A stretch of 64,000 nt of DNA from Planctomycetota bacterium (lineage in GTDB: Bacteria; Planctomycetota; UBA1135). Shown piece by piece: positions 55,086 through 63,059 of this stretch. How positions within the stretch are numbered: the first letter of the stretch is position 1; every line of letters starts with the position of its first letter. The notes beneath the pieces are model-generated. The model was not told the origin of the DNA. It did not search any database and saw nothing but the letters and a program-made list of their open reading frames with translations. The stretch lies in assembly GCA_008501825.1 (NCBI GenBank), contig QQUA01000017.1:1-64000 (forward strand), in the 5' to 3' direction. The translations under genes were made by a program, and so were the position numbers.

Positions 55086-55634
55086 ATGGCTGTTAGCCAA
55101 TTCGCTCTCCGGTCGCAACTGGACCGGGTCGGAATCGTCGCTTCCATCGGATGTGCGATTCACTGCCTGATCGCCCCGTTTGTAATTCTTTTCGCTCCCG
55201 CAATCGGAAATGGTTGGGCAAGTCCTACCACCCACCTAATGATCGCTTTGCTGGTAATCCCGGTAGCGATCTTTTCCATGGTGAGTAGTTACCGCGTTCA
55301 TCAGCGTTCAAAGATTGTCGTTCTCGGCATCATAGGTGCAGGACTTGTCCTGCTAGGGACTGCATCCCCTTGGCTCGAGCCTCTATTGGCGAAGGGAGGA
55401 TCGAATTTGGGAGCGGCTAGCCCACTCGACGGTTCATCAACATGCACCGACTGTTGCCCCACGGTTGAAGTCAATGAAACAACGGGCGCTTGGGATTGGA
55501 AATTCCCCGCCGCAAGCTGGCTGACCATGCTGGGAGGCCTCGGACTGGTCAGTGCCCACTGGGCGAATCTGCGCTGCTGCAAAGGTTGTAAAGATACTGG
55601 CTCGAGAGTGGGTCCATTCTGTTCGCACGGATGA
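55086..55634 (+). CDS. MerC-domain membrane protein
   Basis: 182 residues from the ATG at 55086, 5 bases after the permease stop with AAAGAG before it. ASIGCAIHCLIAPFV with C23 and C27 matches the metal-binding helix of MerC; three or four membrane helices follow. A C-terminal Cys-rich end (CTDCC about 120, CCKGC about 165) adds more metal-binding potential. It suggests metal transport linked to the Fur-family regulator of this operon. Confidence 0.82.
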   Translation: MAVSQFALRSQLDRVGIVASIGCAIHCLIAPFVILFAPAIGNGWASPTTHLMIALLVIPVAIFSMVSSYRVHQRSKIVVLGIIGAGLVLLGTASPWLEPLLAKGGSNLGAASPLDGSSTCTDCCPTVEVNETTGAWDWKFPAASWLTMLGGLGLVSAHWANLRCCKGCKDTGSRVGPFCSHG

Positions 55635-55736
55635 TTTGGTGGGCGGCGATTGCTGCGACCCATATTGGCCCGCACATCAAAAAGCAAAGGCCATCGATAT
55701 GATTTATAGCCTTTGTTTATACGGACCATAGAAAGT

Positions 55737-55812
55737 TGGAGCGGGCGAAGGGACTTGAACCCTCGACAATTAGCTTGGGAAGCTAACACTCTACCAACTG
55801 AGTTACGCCCGC
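55737..55812 (-). tRNA. tRNA-Gly (anticodon CCC)
   Basis: Minus-strand cloverleaf with encoded CCA: acceptor GCGGGCG/CGCCCGC, D stem ACTC/GAGT, anticodon stem TTAGC/GCTAA with loop TTCCCAA (anticodon CCC), T arm GAGGG TTCAAGT CCCTT. Confidence 0.95.
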
Positions 55813-55910
55813 AGCCCAAACAGGATTCGGTTGCTCTGGCCAAATGCCAAGGGCACCGATTAGCGTACAACATACTCCATCCGGCCCCGAAAGCAAGCTC
55901 GCCTATGGAT

Positions 55911-56597
55911 TTAATAAAAGTCCAAGTTGTTCAGGGCTTTACGAATCCAGTAGACGTCCAGACAAATCAAACCAATGGTTCCGGCGAGTGCGACGGAAAA
56001 GGGCAAGGCCAAGTCTCCAGGTTCACCGAGGAACAAAACCCGGGAAACCAGCACGAACAAGATGACCCAAACCGGTAAACGAAAACCAATCAAAAGATAG
56101 AGGCGAGCTCGATCGGAGAGTTGGACGACGCCGTCCCAACTCATCTTTTTGCCTAAGGCGTGCAGACCGGTGGTCACCGGCATCAACTCGGTGGTCATCG
56201 CTACCAAAGAGAGGGCGTATCCAACTCGCAAATGCAAGGCAAAGGCGTATGCCACGATGCCCACCCCATGGTGAACGATCAAATCCCGGCGTTGGGTTAT
56301 TCCGTGGCGATAGGTTCCCACTCCCATCCAAAGAAAGTCGGAAAGCAAGTGGGCCATCACTACGAGCAAACCCAAGCGCATCCAGTCATCTTCCGGGTGG
56401 TGGTACAAGAATGCCTGCGGCCAATGCTCGAATCCGGCCATCAAAGCGGCAAAACCGAGCACGGTGAGCAAAAAAGCCGCCATGCCTCTGGAAAGTTTAA
56501 ATGCCCTGGGCCAAGCGCTCTCCCAGCGCATGGCAACGGCGTGCAGGATTAGGAAGAAGGCGGTAAAGCCGAGGAGCGGCAACCAGGTTTGGAACAC
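55911..56597 (-). CDS. TLC-domain membrane protein (TRAM/LAG1/CLN8 family)
   Basis: 228 residues with about seven helices. RRDLIVHHGVGIVAYAFALH with H109-H110 and YALSLVAMTTELMPVTT (E137) match the TLC family pattern HHxxxxxx ... E/S-rich end. The family includes eukaryotic ceramide synthases and bacterial relatives; activity cannot be told. Unusual among bacteria. It precedes an unrelated esterase gene on the same strand with 68 bases between. Confidence 0.75.
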   Translation of the reverse strand: MFQTWLPLLGFTAFFLILHAVAMRWESAWPRAFKLSRGMAAFLLTVLGFAALMAGFEHWPQAFLYHHPEDDWMRLGLLVVMAHLLSDFLWMGVGTYRHGITQRRDLIVHHGVGIVAYAFALHLRVGYALSLVAMTTELMPVTTGLHALGKKMSWDGVVQLSDRARLYLLIGFRLPVWVILFVLVSRVLFLGEPGDLALPFSVALAGTIGLICLDVYWIRKALNNLDFY

Positions 56598-56665
56598 GAT
56601 TTAAGGATACAGCAGTTCGGCTGGGTCAGGAAATCCTTCGCGGCCATGGCCCACGCTGCCTCAGC

Positions 56666-57955
56666 CTAGGGAAGGGCCAAGGAATAGCTGAATTGGAGAT
56701 CTGGATCCGGCGCCCGGCTGGTTCGCAACATGGTCGCCAAATCGGCTTGAGGGAAGGCCCGCAGCACTTCCTTCCCGTTTAGATAGATCGCCACTTCCTG
56801 CTCCAGGTCCACCATGTCTTCCCCAAGCAAGATCCGCAAGCCGGCGATCTCCTTGTCACAACTTAGACGGATCGCATTCGCTTCCCGATCCAAATCCGCC
56901 ACCAAGATGGCCTCGGCTTTCGGGTTTTGCCAATAGAGCCAATAAAATTGGCGCTTCCAAGCAAGTTTCGGTTGCCAAACGACCCGTTCGGGAAGGGCCA
57001 CCCGCTCGAATTTTTGCAGAGGCTCCAATACCGCCTTCATGCCTCCCGGCGGATAGCTATGGCCTCGGCCGTCCATTTCCCAATAGCGGAAGTTGTCGTA
57101 GCCGCCCCACTTTTCCTTGGCTTCGGCAATGAATTCGGCCGCCTTCTGATTCACGTCCGGAGGCACCTTCGGATCGTCCACGCTTTGGTAAACCACCATG
57201 GGAACATTACGCAAGTTGGGAATGACTCCGAAATCCAGGTCGATGATCTCCTCTTGATAATTCATGACCGGGGTAGGAGCTCCGGCGCAGGGACCCAAGC
57301 CGGCAACCCGGTCGGCGTGGTGAGCCCCCAAAGTCCAGCTTCCGTAACCGCCCATGGAGTGGCCGACAAAATAGACCTTGGCCGGATCCAATCTCCAGGT
57401 CCGAATGGCGGCGTCCACCAAGTCCATCACGAACTCCTCCGTACCGGAGTCGGTCCACCCGCGTTCGGTTTTTTCCAAAACCATCGGACAAATGGAGACC
57501 AAATCCAAATCCTTGGCGGCTTGGCTCACCGACGGATGAATTCCCTTCGGATCGCCGGAACCCACCCCACCGCCGTGCATGCCGATGACCAATCCCTTGG
57601 GCCTTCGAGTTTCTCCTCCAACTAAAAAGAAGCCGCGCTGAGGCTTCTCCCAGAACCACTGAGCTCCAGATTTGGGCTCCAAGCGTCGAACTCGCTTCTT
57701 CTGCGCTTTCTCGATGGTTTTCTGCCACAACTTGAGCTCGCGTTTGCGAAGCGAATACAACTCCAAGCGCCCGAGAATCTGTTGCTCCCGCGAAGCTTGT
57801 TCCGGCTTCCGGGGGTCCAATTGGGCCCATTCCTCCACCAACTTCTGAGCTTCCCGCTTTTTCGGAACTTCAGGCTCTTGAGCCGCTCCCAGCGGTCCAG
57901 CCAAGACGACCAAGACGAGGGTGAGAGTACTGACCAGGGGAAAAGGCATCAGCAT
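56666..57955 (-). CDS. Secreted alpha/beta hydrolase (PHB-depolymerase/esterase-like)
   Basis: 429 residues. Signal peptide MLMPFPLVSTLTLVLVVLAGPLGA. A helical charged segment (30-95), then GLVIGMHGGG, PMVLEKTERGWTDSG, the nucleophile Ser in GHSMGGYGSW (S200), an Asp in VYQSVDDPKVP and the catalytic His in DGRGHSYPPGG. A beta domain (about 335-429) ends the protein. It is an exported esterase, possibly acting on acetylated or feruloylated polysaccharide. Confidence 0.86.
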   Translation of the reverse strand: MLMPFPLVSTLTLVLVVLAGPLGAAQEPEVPKKREAQKLVEEWAQLDPRKPEQASREQQILGRLELYSLRKRELKLWQKTIEKAQKKRVRRLEPKSGAQWFWEKPQRGFFLVGGETRRPKGLVIGMHGGGVGSGDPKGIHPSVSQAAKDLDLVSICPMVLEKTERGWTDSGTEEFVMDLVDAAIRTWRLDPAKVYFVGHSMGGYGSWTLGAHHADRVAGLGPCAGAPTPVMNYQEEIIDLDFGVIPNLRNVPMVVYQSVDDPKVPPDVNQKAAEFIAEAKEKWGGYDNFRYWEMDGRGHSYPPGGMKAVLEPLQKFERVALPERVVWQPKLAWKRQFYWLYWQNPKAEAILVADLDREANAIRLSCDKEIAGLRILLGEDMVDLEQEVAIYLNGKEVLRAFPQADLATMLRTSRAPDPDLQFSYSLALP

Positions 57956-58035
57956 GTTCTTTTCAGGAAGGAATCCAACCAGGCTGCGAATGAAGGCGGC
58001 CGCTTCAGCCTAGCGCAGATCCTCCGATTCGCCCA

Positions 58036-59370
58036 TCAGGAGGGAAAACAACGTCCAAAGGCCAGCATCAGGCGAATCGGTCCTCGAATCCGGATCTTGC
58101 CTCGCACTACCGCCCAGGCCATGGAAGTCTCCCGAGCCAAATAGGACAACCAGGTGGCCGAATCGGCGGTGACCCGAACGTCCGCCATCCCCTGCAAGCC
58201 CTCCTCGATTTCCAAGGACGTCCCTGAAATTCGAATCGTAAGCTGGCGCTGTTCCTCTCCTCGAAAGTCGAAGTGAAAAGTCGCTTTCAGATCCTTGGCT
58301 CGATCTCGCTGGAACAACAACCGCAAGCCGAATTGAAACTGCTGCAGGTTGGACACCCGAAGGCCGTTGTGAACTCGCTTGGTTTTCTTATGGGGAAACT
58401 TTTTACGGGCATAGTTCTCGGCGTCAGATCCCTTCAACACATAGAGGGTCTCCTTCTTGGCCTGCAAAGGTCGCAATGTCTCCCCCACAAATTGTTTGCG
58501 GTCGGTTTGAAAAGGGGGCAGGACTTCCTCGCCGGCAGGGCATACCGCCAGGCAGTAAGCGGCTTTGTAATTCGGCCCAAAGGACAGACTCTGCCACAGG
58601 CTTACGGTTTCGGAGTCGGAATGCTTCCGGCGATAATTCCGACCTGAGGAACTGGAAGCCACGTTCTCCACCCAATCGCTGAACCCGCCCATAAATTCGC
58701 GGTAATTGTGGGTGTAACAGGCGGAAAAATCGAAAGCACCATCCGGCTTCACCGCCCCAACCGGGCACGCAGCCACGCACAGCTTGCACTCCAAACAAGG
58801 GTTCCAGGTCAGAGGATTTCCGGAAGCCGGCAAGGCTTCGCCGACCACCACGGTGGCCAGCAGGATGAAATTTCCGAATTTTGGATGGATCACGTTGCGG
58901 TGGATTCCCATCTTGCCCAGCCCGGCCGCTTCCGCCACCCGCTTGTGCTCCACCAGCCACATCTTGTCCGGCCAGCGGTCCATCTCCATGGGAAAGGCCA
59001 TCGCCGGGTTCACCGCGTACACCCCTCGCTGTTGCAACTCCCGAACCACTTGCCGAGCGACGGTATTGGCATCATCGCCGACGTGATGAAACTCCAGATT
59101 GGCCACCGATCGCGCGGGATGCCGAATCGGCTCCCGGTTCATTTTCAAAACCAAAGCCAGCAGGCTTTTGGCCTTGGGAAAATGCTTTTGGATTTCTTCG
59201 CCGTGGCGGTTCAGAGCCGGATGGTCGACCGGCACCACCGCGGCATCATCGGCGCCGCATTGCAGGGCGATTTCGACCAGTTCCGCGACCTTTTGATGGG
59301 AAGCGGCAACGCCCGTCGATGAAGAAACAGGCGACTGCAGTGAGGTTTCGAGTCTTTCTTTAGGGTGCAT
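58036..59370 (-). CDS. 4Fe-4S QueG/reductive-dehalogenase-like protein fused to an SCP2 domain
   Basis: 444 residues. Residues about 25-180 resemble the cobalamin-binding part of QueG/RdhA (KMWLVEHKRVAEAAGLGKMGIHRNVIHPKFG). C192-x2-C195-x2-C198-x3-C202-P is a 4Fe-4S motif, and a second one (CLAVCPAGEEV) comes later; the TAT signal of true dehalogenases is missing. Residues about 355-444 are an SCP2 sterol-binding-like domain (IRGPIRLMLAFG). The gene starts 1 base after a MarR-type palindrome and 36 bases after the MarR stop, so that regulator probably controls it. Function unknown. Confidence 0.82.
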   Translation of the reverse strand: MHPKERLETSLQSPVSSSTGVAASHQKVAELVEIALQCGADDAAVVPVDHPALNRHGEEIQKHFPKAKSLLALVLKMNREPIRHPARSVANLEFHHVGDDANTVARQVVRELQQRGVYAVNPAMAFPMEMDRWPDKMWLVEHKRVAEAAGLGKMGIHRNVIHPKFGNFILLATVVVGEALPASGNPLTWNPCLECKLCVAACPVGAVKPDGAFDFSACYTHNYREFMGGFSDWVENVASSSSGRNYRRKHSDSETVSLWQSLSFGPNYKAAYCLAVCPAGEEVLPPFQTDRKQFVGETLRPLQAKKETLYVLKGSDAENYARKKFPHKKTKRVHNGLRVSNLQQFQFGLRLLFQRDRAKDLKATFHFDFRGEEQRQLTIRISGTSLEIEEGLQGMADVRVTADSATWLSYLARETSMAWAVVRGKIRIRGPIRLMLAFGRCFPS

Positions 59371-59371
59371 G

Positions 59372-59385
59372 GTTGTATCTACAAC
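59372..59385. promoter_or_regulatory. MarR operator-like palindrome in front of the Fe-S/SCP2 gene
   Basis: GTTGTA-TC-TACAAC is a perfect inverted repeat; the ATG follows one base later on the minus strand. The core TTGTA-N2-TACAA recurs at 59906-59917. Confidence 0.78.
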
Positions 59386-59406
59386 TTTCGAGCCAAAAAA
59401 AGAGAG

Positions 59407-59898
59407 TCAATCTCCCGGAAGGCCGCCGGACGCGGCGGCGATTTGAACCAATTGCCGAGTGCCTTCCTTGCCGAAACGAGCTTCAACTTGCGCCTGAGCT
59501 TGTCTCCAGGCCGGCCCCGCCCGTTGAATCATCCGCCGGCCCTCAGCACTCAAGCGAAGACCGTCACCCCGCCCTCCAGACTCCATGGCCTCGGCCAACC
59601 AGCCTCGCTCCCGAAGCCGGTCCAAATTTCGACTGAGAGTTGACTTCTCCAGGGAAAGAACCTCCCCCAAACGGTAAGCCGGGACTGGTTCCTTCCGGTG
59701 GATGGCGACCAACAGGGAAAGCTGGGTGATGCGGATGCCAAAAGGCCGCAAAGCATCGTCGTAACCCCGGGTCACCATCCTGGCCAGCAGGCGAAGCCTC
59801 AGCCCCAAGCAGGAAGCGCTGATTTCCTGGGACAGCTCGGCGAGGCTCGGCGACTGGGCCGGCTCTCTCGAGTCGGGCGAGGAGCGAATTTCCGCCAC
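59407..59898 (-). CDS. MarR-family transcriptional regulator
   Basis: 163 residues from a GTG. Winged helix with QLSLLVAIHRKEPVPAYRLGEVLSLEKSTLSRNLDRLRERGWLAE, followed by GDGLRLSAEGRRM, the usual MarR wing. Its own promoter carries a perfect TTGTATATACAA 8 bases upstream, and the same core precedes the next gene. No ribosome site is visible before the GTG, so the transcript may be leaderless. The ligand is unknown. Confidence 0.92.
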   Translation of the reverse strand: MAEIRSSPDSREPAQSPSLAELSQEISASCLGLRLRLLARMVTRGYDDALRPFGIRITQLSLLVAIHRKEPVPAYRLGEVLSLEKSTLSRNLDRLRERGWLAEAMESGGRGDGLRLSAEGRRMIQRAGPAWRQAQAQVEARFGKEGTRQLVQIAAASGGLPGD

Positions 59899-59905
59899 GA
59901 AGAAA

Positions 59906-59917
59906 TTGTATATACAA
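59906..59917. promoter_or_regulatory. MarR operator-like palindrome before the regulator gene
   Basis: TTGTATATACAA, a perfect 12-base palindrome 7 bases before the GTG start; likely site of autoregulation. Confidence 0.78.
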
Positions 59918-60155
59918 CCTCAGTTTTGGCCAGAGTTTTTGCCGGGAAATTCTTTAAGAAAGCCCTATTTTTGCTTTTCCCGCCAAAACTTAGAGCCATG
60001 AGAAATGCCAGGCCTCAATCTCCCAAGTTCATGTAATAACACGATATAAAGCAATACATAATTATTTTCCTGAGTTCCTGGAACCTTTTTGGCGGCGGCG
60101 ACATCAAAATGGCGTTCTTTAGAAAGGAGCGCCACGGTGCTCACTGGGCAGTTCT
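59918..60155. other. Intergenic, AT-rich upstream of the MarR gene
   Basis: No gene seen. A long AT-rich stretch lies at 60025-60075 and looks promoter-rich. Nothing else recognised. Confidence 0.4.
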
Positions 60156-60195
60156 AGTCGCCTCTGAGGATTCATCCAGGGGGCAGGCGGCTGGG
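60156..60195. repeat. 40-base direct repeat, copy 1, next to a T-run
   Basis: Identical over 40 bases to 60718-60757. Copy 1 ends in GGCTGGG and is followed by ATTGCCC and a run of eight T, so GGGCA with TGCCC could form a terminator stem. It lies 15 bases beyond the stop of the zinc-ribbon gene. Confidence 0.8.
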
Positions 60196-60209
60196 ATTGC
60201 CCATTTTTT

Positions 60210-60503
60210 TTATCTCCAGCGGTCGTCCAGCGGGTTGTCGGGAGCCTTGTCATCGTCCTGATCCCGGGCCTTGTCCTGAGCCTTTTGAAACAGCGCATCC
60301 AACTCGGCCTGGCGGTTTCGTTCCGCCTTCAAGGCCTGGGCGAAAACGTCTTCGGAGCGTAAATCCCGATCCTCCGCCCGCCGGACCGCCTCACCCAGAT
60401 CTTTGGGGCGATCTCCATGGCCGAGGATGGCTCCGGTAGCCGGATCGATGCGGATAAGGGTTTCGCAACAGGGACAGCGGACTTCCAAGCTCTTGCGACT
60501 CAT
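60210..60503 (-). CDS. Small zinc-ribbon-like protein
   Basis: 97 residues. EVRCPCCETLIRIDPATGAIL starts with a CPCC-type knuckle, then a helical charged tail (LKAERNRQAELDALFQKAQD). No function assigned. GGAGG lies 9 bases before the ATG. It is in an apparent row with the MazG-like gene, but 293 bases and a repeat separate them. Confidence 0.75.
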   Translation of the reverse strand: MSRKSLEVRCPCCETLIRIDPATGAILGHGDRPKDLGEAVRRAEDRDLRSEDVFAQALKAERNRQAELDALFQKAQDKARDQDDDKAPDNPLDDRWR

Positions 60504-60717
60504 CTTGCTTTACCTCCACATGCAGTCTAAATCTCCGAGGTGAAAATGCCGAAGAAGCTTGGAACAAAAGCGGGGGTGATCCCCTCAAATCAGCGTTGGA
60601 AGAAGCAAGCCATTGATTCCCAAGGCAAGCAATTCCGGCGATTCTCACGACTTGTGGTTGCCTGAAGCTTGAACAAAGGTGAGAGTTCGAGTCAAAGGTG
60701 GACCACCGGGATGGTTC

Positions 60718-60757
60718 AGTCGCCTCTGAGGATTCATCCAGGGGGCAGGCGGCTGGG
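60718..60757. repeat. 40-base direct repeat, copy 2, next to a T-run
   Basis: Second copy of the repeat at 60156-60195, again followed within 10 bases by a run of seven T. It lies 40 bases beyond the stop of the MazG-like gene at 60797. Confidence 0.8.
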
Positions 60758-60796
60758 CCGTCCCACTTTTTTTGCCCGGAATCTCCCGGAAGTCGG

Positions 60797-61120
60797 TCAA
60801 GCAGAACCGGACTCTTGGCAAACACAAGGATTGCCGTGGCAATAAGGGCAACCTTGACCGTATTTCCGGTGAACCGCCTTCTCCATATCTACGCCCTTTA
60901 TTGAAGCCAAACTACAAAGCCAAGCCAGAACGTCGGCGAATTCCTCTTCCAGTTTTGAAAGATCTTCTCCGCGGCGAAGATCCCGGGTTAGTTCCCCGAC
61001 TTCCTCCAGAAACCACATAAACGTCCCTTCCAAGCCGCGTTTTTGATCTTTGTCGAAATAGATCGACTCAATCTTTTTTTGGAATTCGGCTAAACCGATG
61101 CCTTTCCCTTGTTTGGTCAT
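60797..61120 (-). CDS. MazG-like nucleotide pyrophosphohydrolase
   Basis: 107 residues. FMWFLEEVGELTRDLRRGEDLSKLEEEFADVLAWLCSLA contains the EEVGEL and EFADVLAWL metal-binding helices of the MazG/all-alpha NTP pyrophosphatase fold. A Cys-rich end (CPYCHGNPCVC) is unusual and may bind zinc. GGAG lies before the ATG. It follows the phosphatase-like gene by 29 bases. Confidence 0.88.
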   Translation of the reverse strand: MTKQGKGIGLAEFQKKIESIYFDKDQKRGLEGTFMWFLEEVGELTRDLRRGEDLSKLEEEFADVLAWLCSLASIKGVDMEKAVHRKYGQGCPYCHGNPCVCQESGSA

Positions 61121-61149
61121 GACGGCTCCATCAGTTCCTGTTCAGGATT

Positions 61150-62565
61150 TCAGGAAGCCTGATTGTGCCGCAATAGGGCAAAGGCCAAATCGACTTTGGG
61201 CACGCTTCCCAAGAAGGCCTTGAGCTTTTTCTCCATGGCTTCCAAACCGTGCTCGACGGCAATCTTGGCCAGACTGTAAACCCCCTTCTCTCCGAGTTGT
61301 TGTCCTTTGGCGTTTTCCAATTCGAAACAACCGGGGCTGAACAGGAAAAGGGCGTCCCCCAGCTTCAACTCGAGATGGACGGCTTCAAGAGATTTTCGAA
61401 ACACCGGGCCGCTATCGAAGCCCAACGCAATGCCATTGGGTTGTAATTTTCGAAACTGGCCGTCTTCCGCGTCCCATCGCACAGCCGGAGCCTTGTGTCC
61501 GGCCGAAACCAATTCCACCTGAGCGCCGCTCGGTTCCAAACGCGCCACCATCGCCGAAGCAAACAAACCTCGAGCCAAGTCGCGATTCAAAGAAGAGTTG
61601 GTGATGTCGCAAGCCAACGCCGGAGAATCTCCGGCCATGGCCGCGCTCCGCAAATAGGCGCGAGTCATCGCCATCAACAGCGCGCCGGCCATGCCCCGGG
61701 CAGCGGTGGCCCCCACGACCAGGGTGGGACGGCCTTCGCCGTCGCTTAAGGAATCGACGAAATCGCCGGTCCCGGCGCCCTCGGCTTCCAGCACCGTGGT
61801 TTGAATTTCAAAACCGGTCGGCGGCTCCACCCGCATGGGTCGCAAATTGCGGCGAAGTTCCCGGAGGACCTCGGTTTCCCGTTGCCGCTTCTGCAGCACC
61901 TCCCGGGTTTTCTGCTTTTCGACCAGATCCCGGACCATGCGATCCACCGCCCTGGCCAGGTGGGCCACCTCTCCCACCGCACTTCGAGTACGAATGGCGT
62001 GGTCCGCCCGCCCCCGGCTCACCGCCATCACGTCTTCGATGATGGCCTTCACCGGCTCAGTGACCTTGCGGGCAATGACGGCGCCCACGATGACCACCAC
62101 CAAGACCAGGCCCCCGGTGGCCAAGGCGACCAGGAAAAACAGTTGCTGGCCGACCCGGGGATCCTCTTCGGCGGAGGCGAAAAAGTCCTCGATCTTGCCT
62201 TCACCAGACGGCTTAAGCACCCGATAGATCCGCGCCTTGCGAGGTCCATCCAAAGTATCGACCTCGGCCACCCCGGACTGGACGTCCAAACCCGAGGCGG
62301 GGCCCCAATCGAGACGACGGCGCTCCAGGGGCGTTCCCGGCTTGACCTCGGCCTCGGCTTGGTGGAGCACGGCGCTGGCTCCGGCCAACTCCCGTCGACC
62401 TCTTTCCACCGCCACCTCGGTGACCTTGTCCGCCCCCTGCAACAAGGCAAAGCCGGCTACCACGGCAAAGACCAGGGACGTCAGTCCAAGCCCCAGAGTA
62501 ATCCTGGCGGCCAAGCCCATTCCGGCTTGCTGGCGAAGCTCTTCAGTCGTGTCTCGACGGCTCAC
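61150..62565 (-). CDS. HAMP-linked SpoIIE/PP2C-type phosphatase, apparently degenerate
   Basis: 471 residues from a GTG at 62565 overlapping the pgpA stop as GTGA; the longer frame would overlap pgpA. Two membrane helices (about 22-44 and 142-165) flank an extracytoplasmic domain of about 100 residues, then a HAMP-like region (166-218) and a PP2C-type domain. The first metal motif GDFVD (267-271) is present, but at the place of the usual GDVSGHG the sequence reads GATAARG (285-291), so a metal-binding Asp is Ala (A286). GMAGALLMAM follows as usual. It may signal without dephosphorylating, or use an altered site. Confidence 0.82.
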   Translation of the reverse strand: MSRRDTTEELRQQAGMGLAARITLGLGLTSLVFAVVAGFALLQGADKVTEVAVERGRRELAGASAVLHQAEAEVKPGTPLERRRLDWGPASGLDVQSGVAEVDTLDGPRKARIYRVLKPSGEGKIEDFFASAEEDPRVGQQLFFLVALATGGLVLVVVIVGAVIARKVTEPVKAIIEDVMAVSRGRADHAIRTRSAVGEVAHLARAVDRMVRDLVEKQKTREVLQKRQRETEVLRELRRNLRPMRVEPPTGFEIQTTVLEAEGAGTGDFVDSLSDGEGRPTLVVGATAARGMAGALLMAMTRAYLRSAAMAGDSPALACDITNSSLNRDLARGLFASAMVARLEPSGAQVELVSAGHKAPAVRWDAEDGQFRKLQPNGIALGFDSGPVFRKSLEAVHLELKLGDALFLFSPGCFELENAKGQQLGEKGVYSLAKIAVEHGLEAMEKKLKAFLGSVPKVDLAFALLRHNQAS

Positions 62566-63059
62566 GGTGCAAAAACCTCCGGCATGAATTGGCGGACCAC
62601 GGCTAAGACTAACCAAGCCCAGAGTCCGGCGACCAGGTCATCCAAAAGAATCCCCCAGCCTCCGGGCACCTTCTCCAGACGCCGGGCCGGCCAAGGCTTG
62701 GTGATGTCGGTCACCCGAAACAGAAGAAAAGCGGCTCCGAGATGGGTCCATCCGCCGAAGGTAGGCCAAGCCACGGCAACCAGATAACCAACGACTTCAT
62801 CCAGGACGTACTCTCCCGGATCTTTGCGACCGTAGCGGCGTTCCGCCCAATCCCCTTGGGGTGCACCCAGGAGGCAAAGGACGACGACCAGCACCAGACA
62901 AGCCAGCAAGAAGTAACGCGGCCAGGTGAATCCGATCCATGCGGCCAGGGCGACTCCACCTAGGGTTCCGAAAGTGCCCGAGGCGATCGGTGCGTAACCG
63001 AGGCCAAAGGAAGTCACCAACAACACCCTTAGACCGTCCAAGCTTTTCCACCAGGCCAT
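62562..63059 (-). CDS. pgpA: Phosphatidylglycerophosphatase A
   Basis: 165 residues. TSFGLGYAPIASGTFGTLGG, then EYVLDEVVGYLVA, FRVTDITKPWPARRLE and GGWGILLDDLVAG match PgpA throughout. A membrane enzyme that makes phosphatidylglycerol from its phosphate. It overlaps the helicase stop by one base (TAATG) and the next gene by GTGA. Confidence 0.94.
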   Translation of the reverse strand: MAWWKSLDGLRVLLVTSFGLGYAPIASGTFGTLGGVALAAWIGFTWPRYFLLACLVLVVVLCLLGAPQGDWAERRYGRKDPGEYVLDEVVGYLVAVAWPTFGGWTHLGAAFLLFRVTDITKPWPARRLEKVPGGWGILLDDLVAGLWAWLVLAVVRQFMPEVFAP

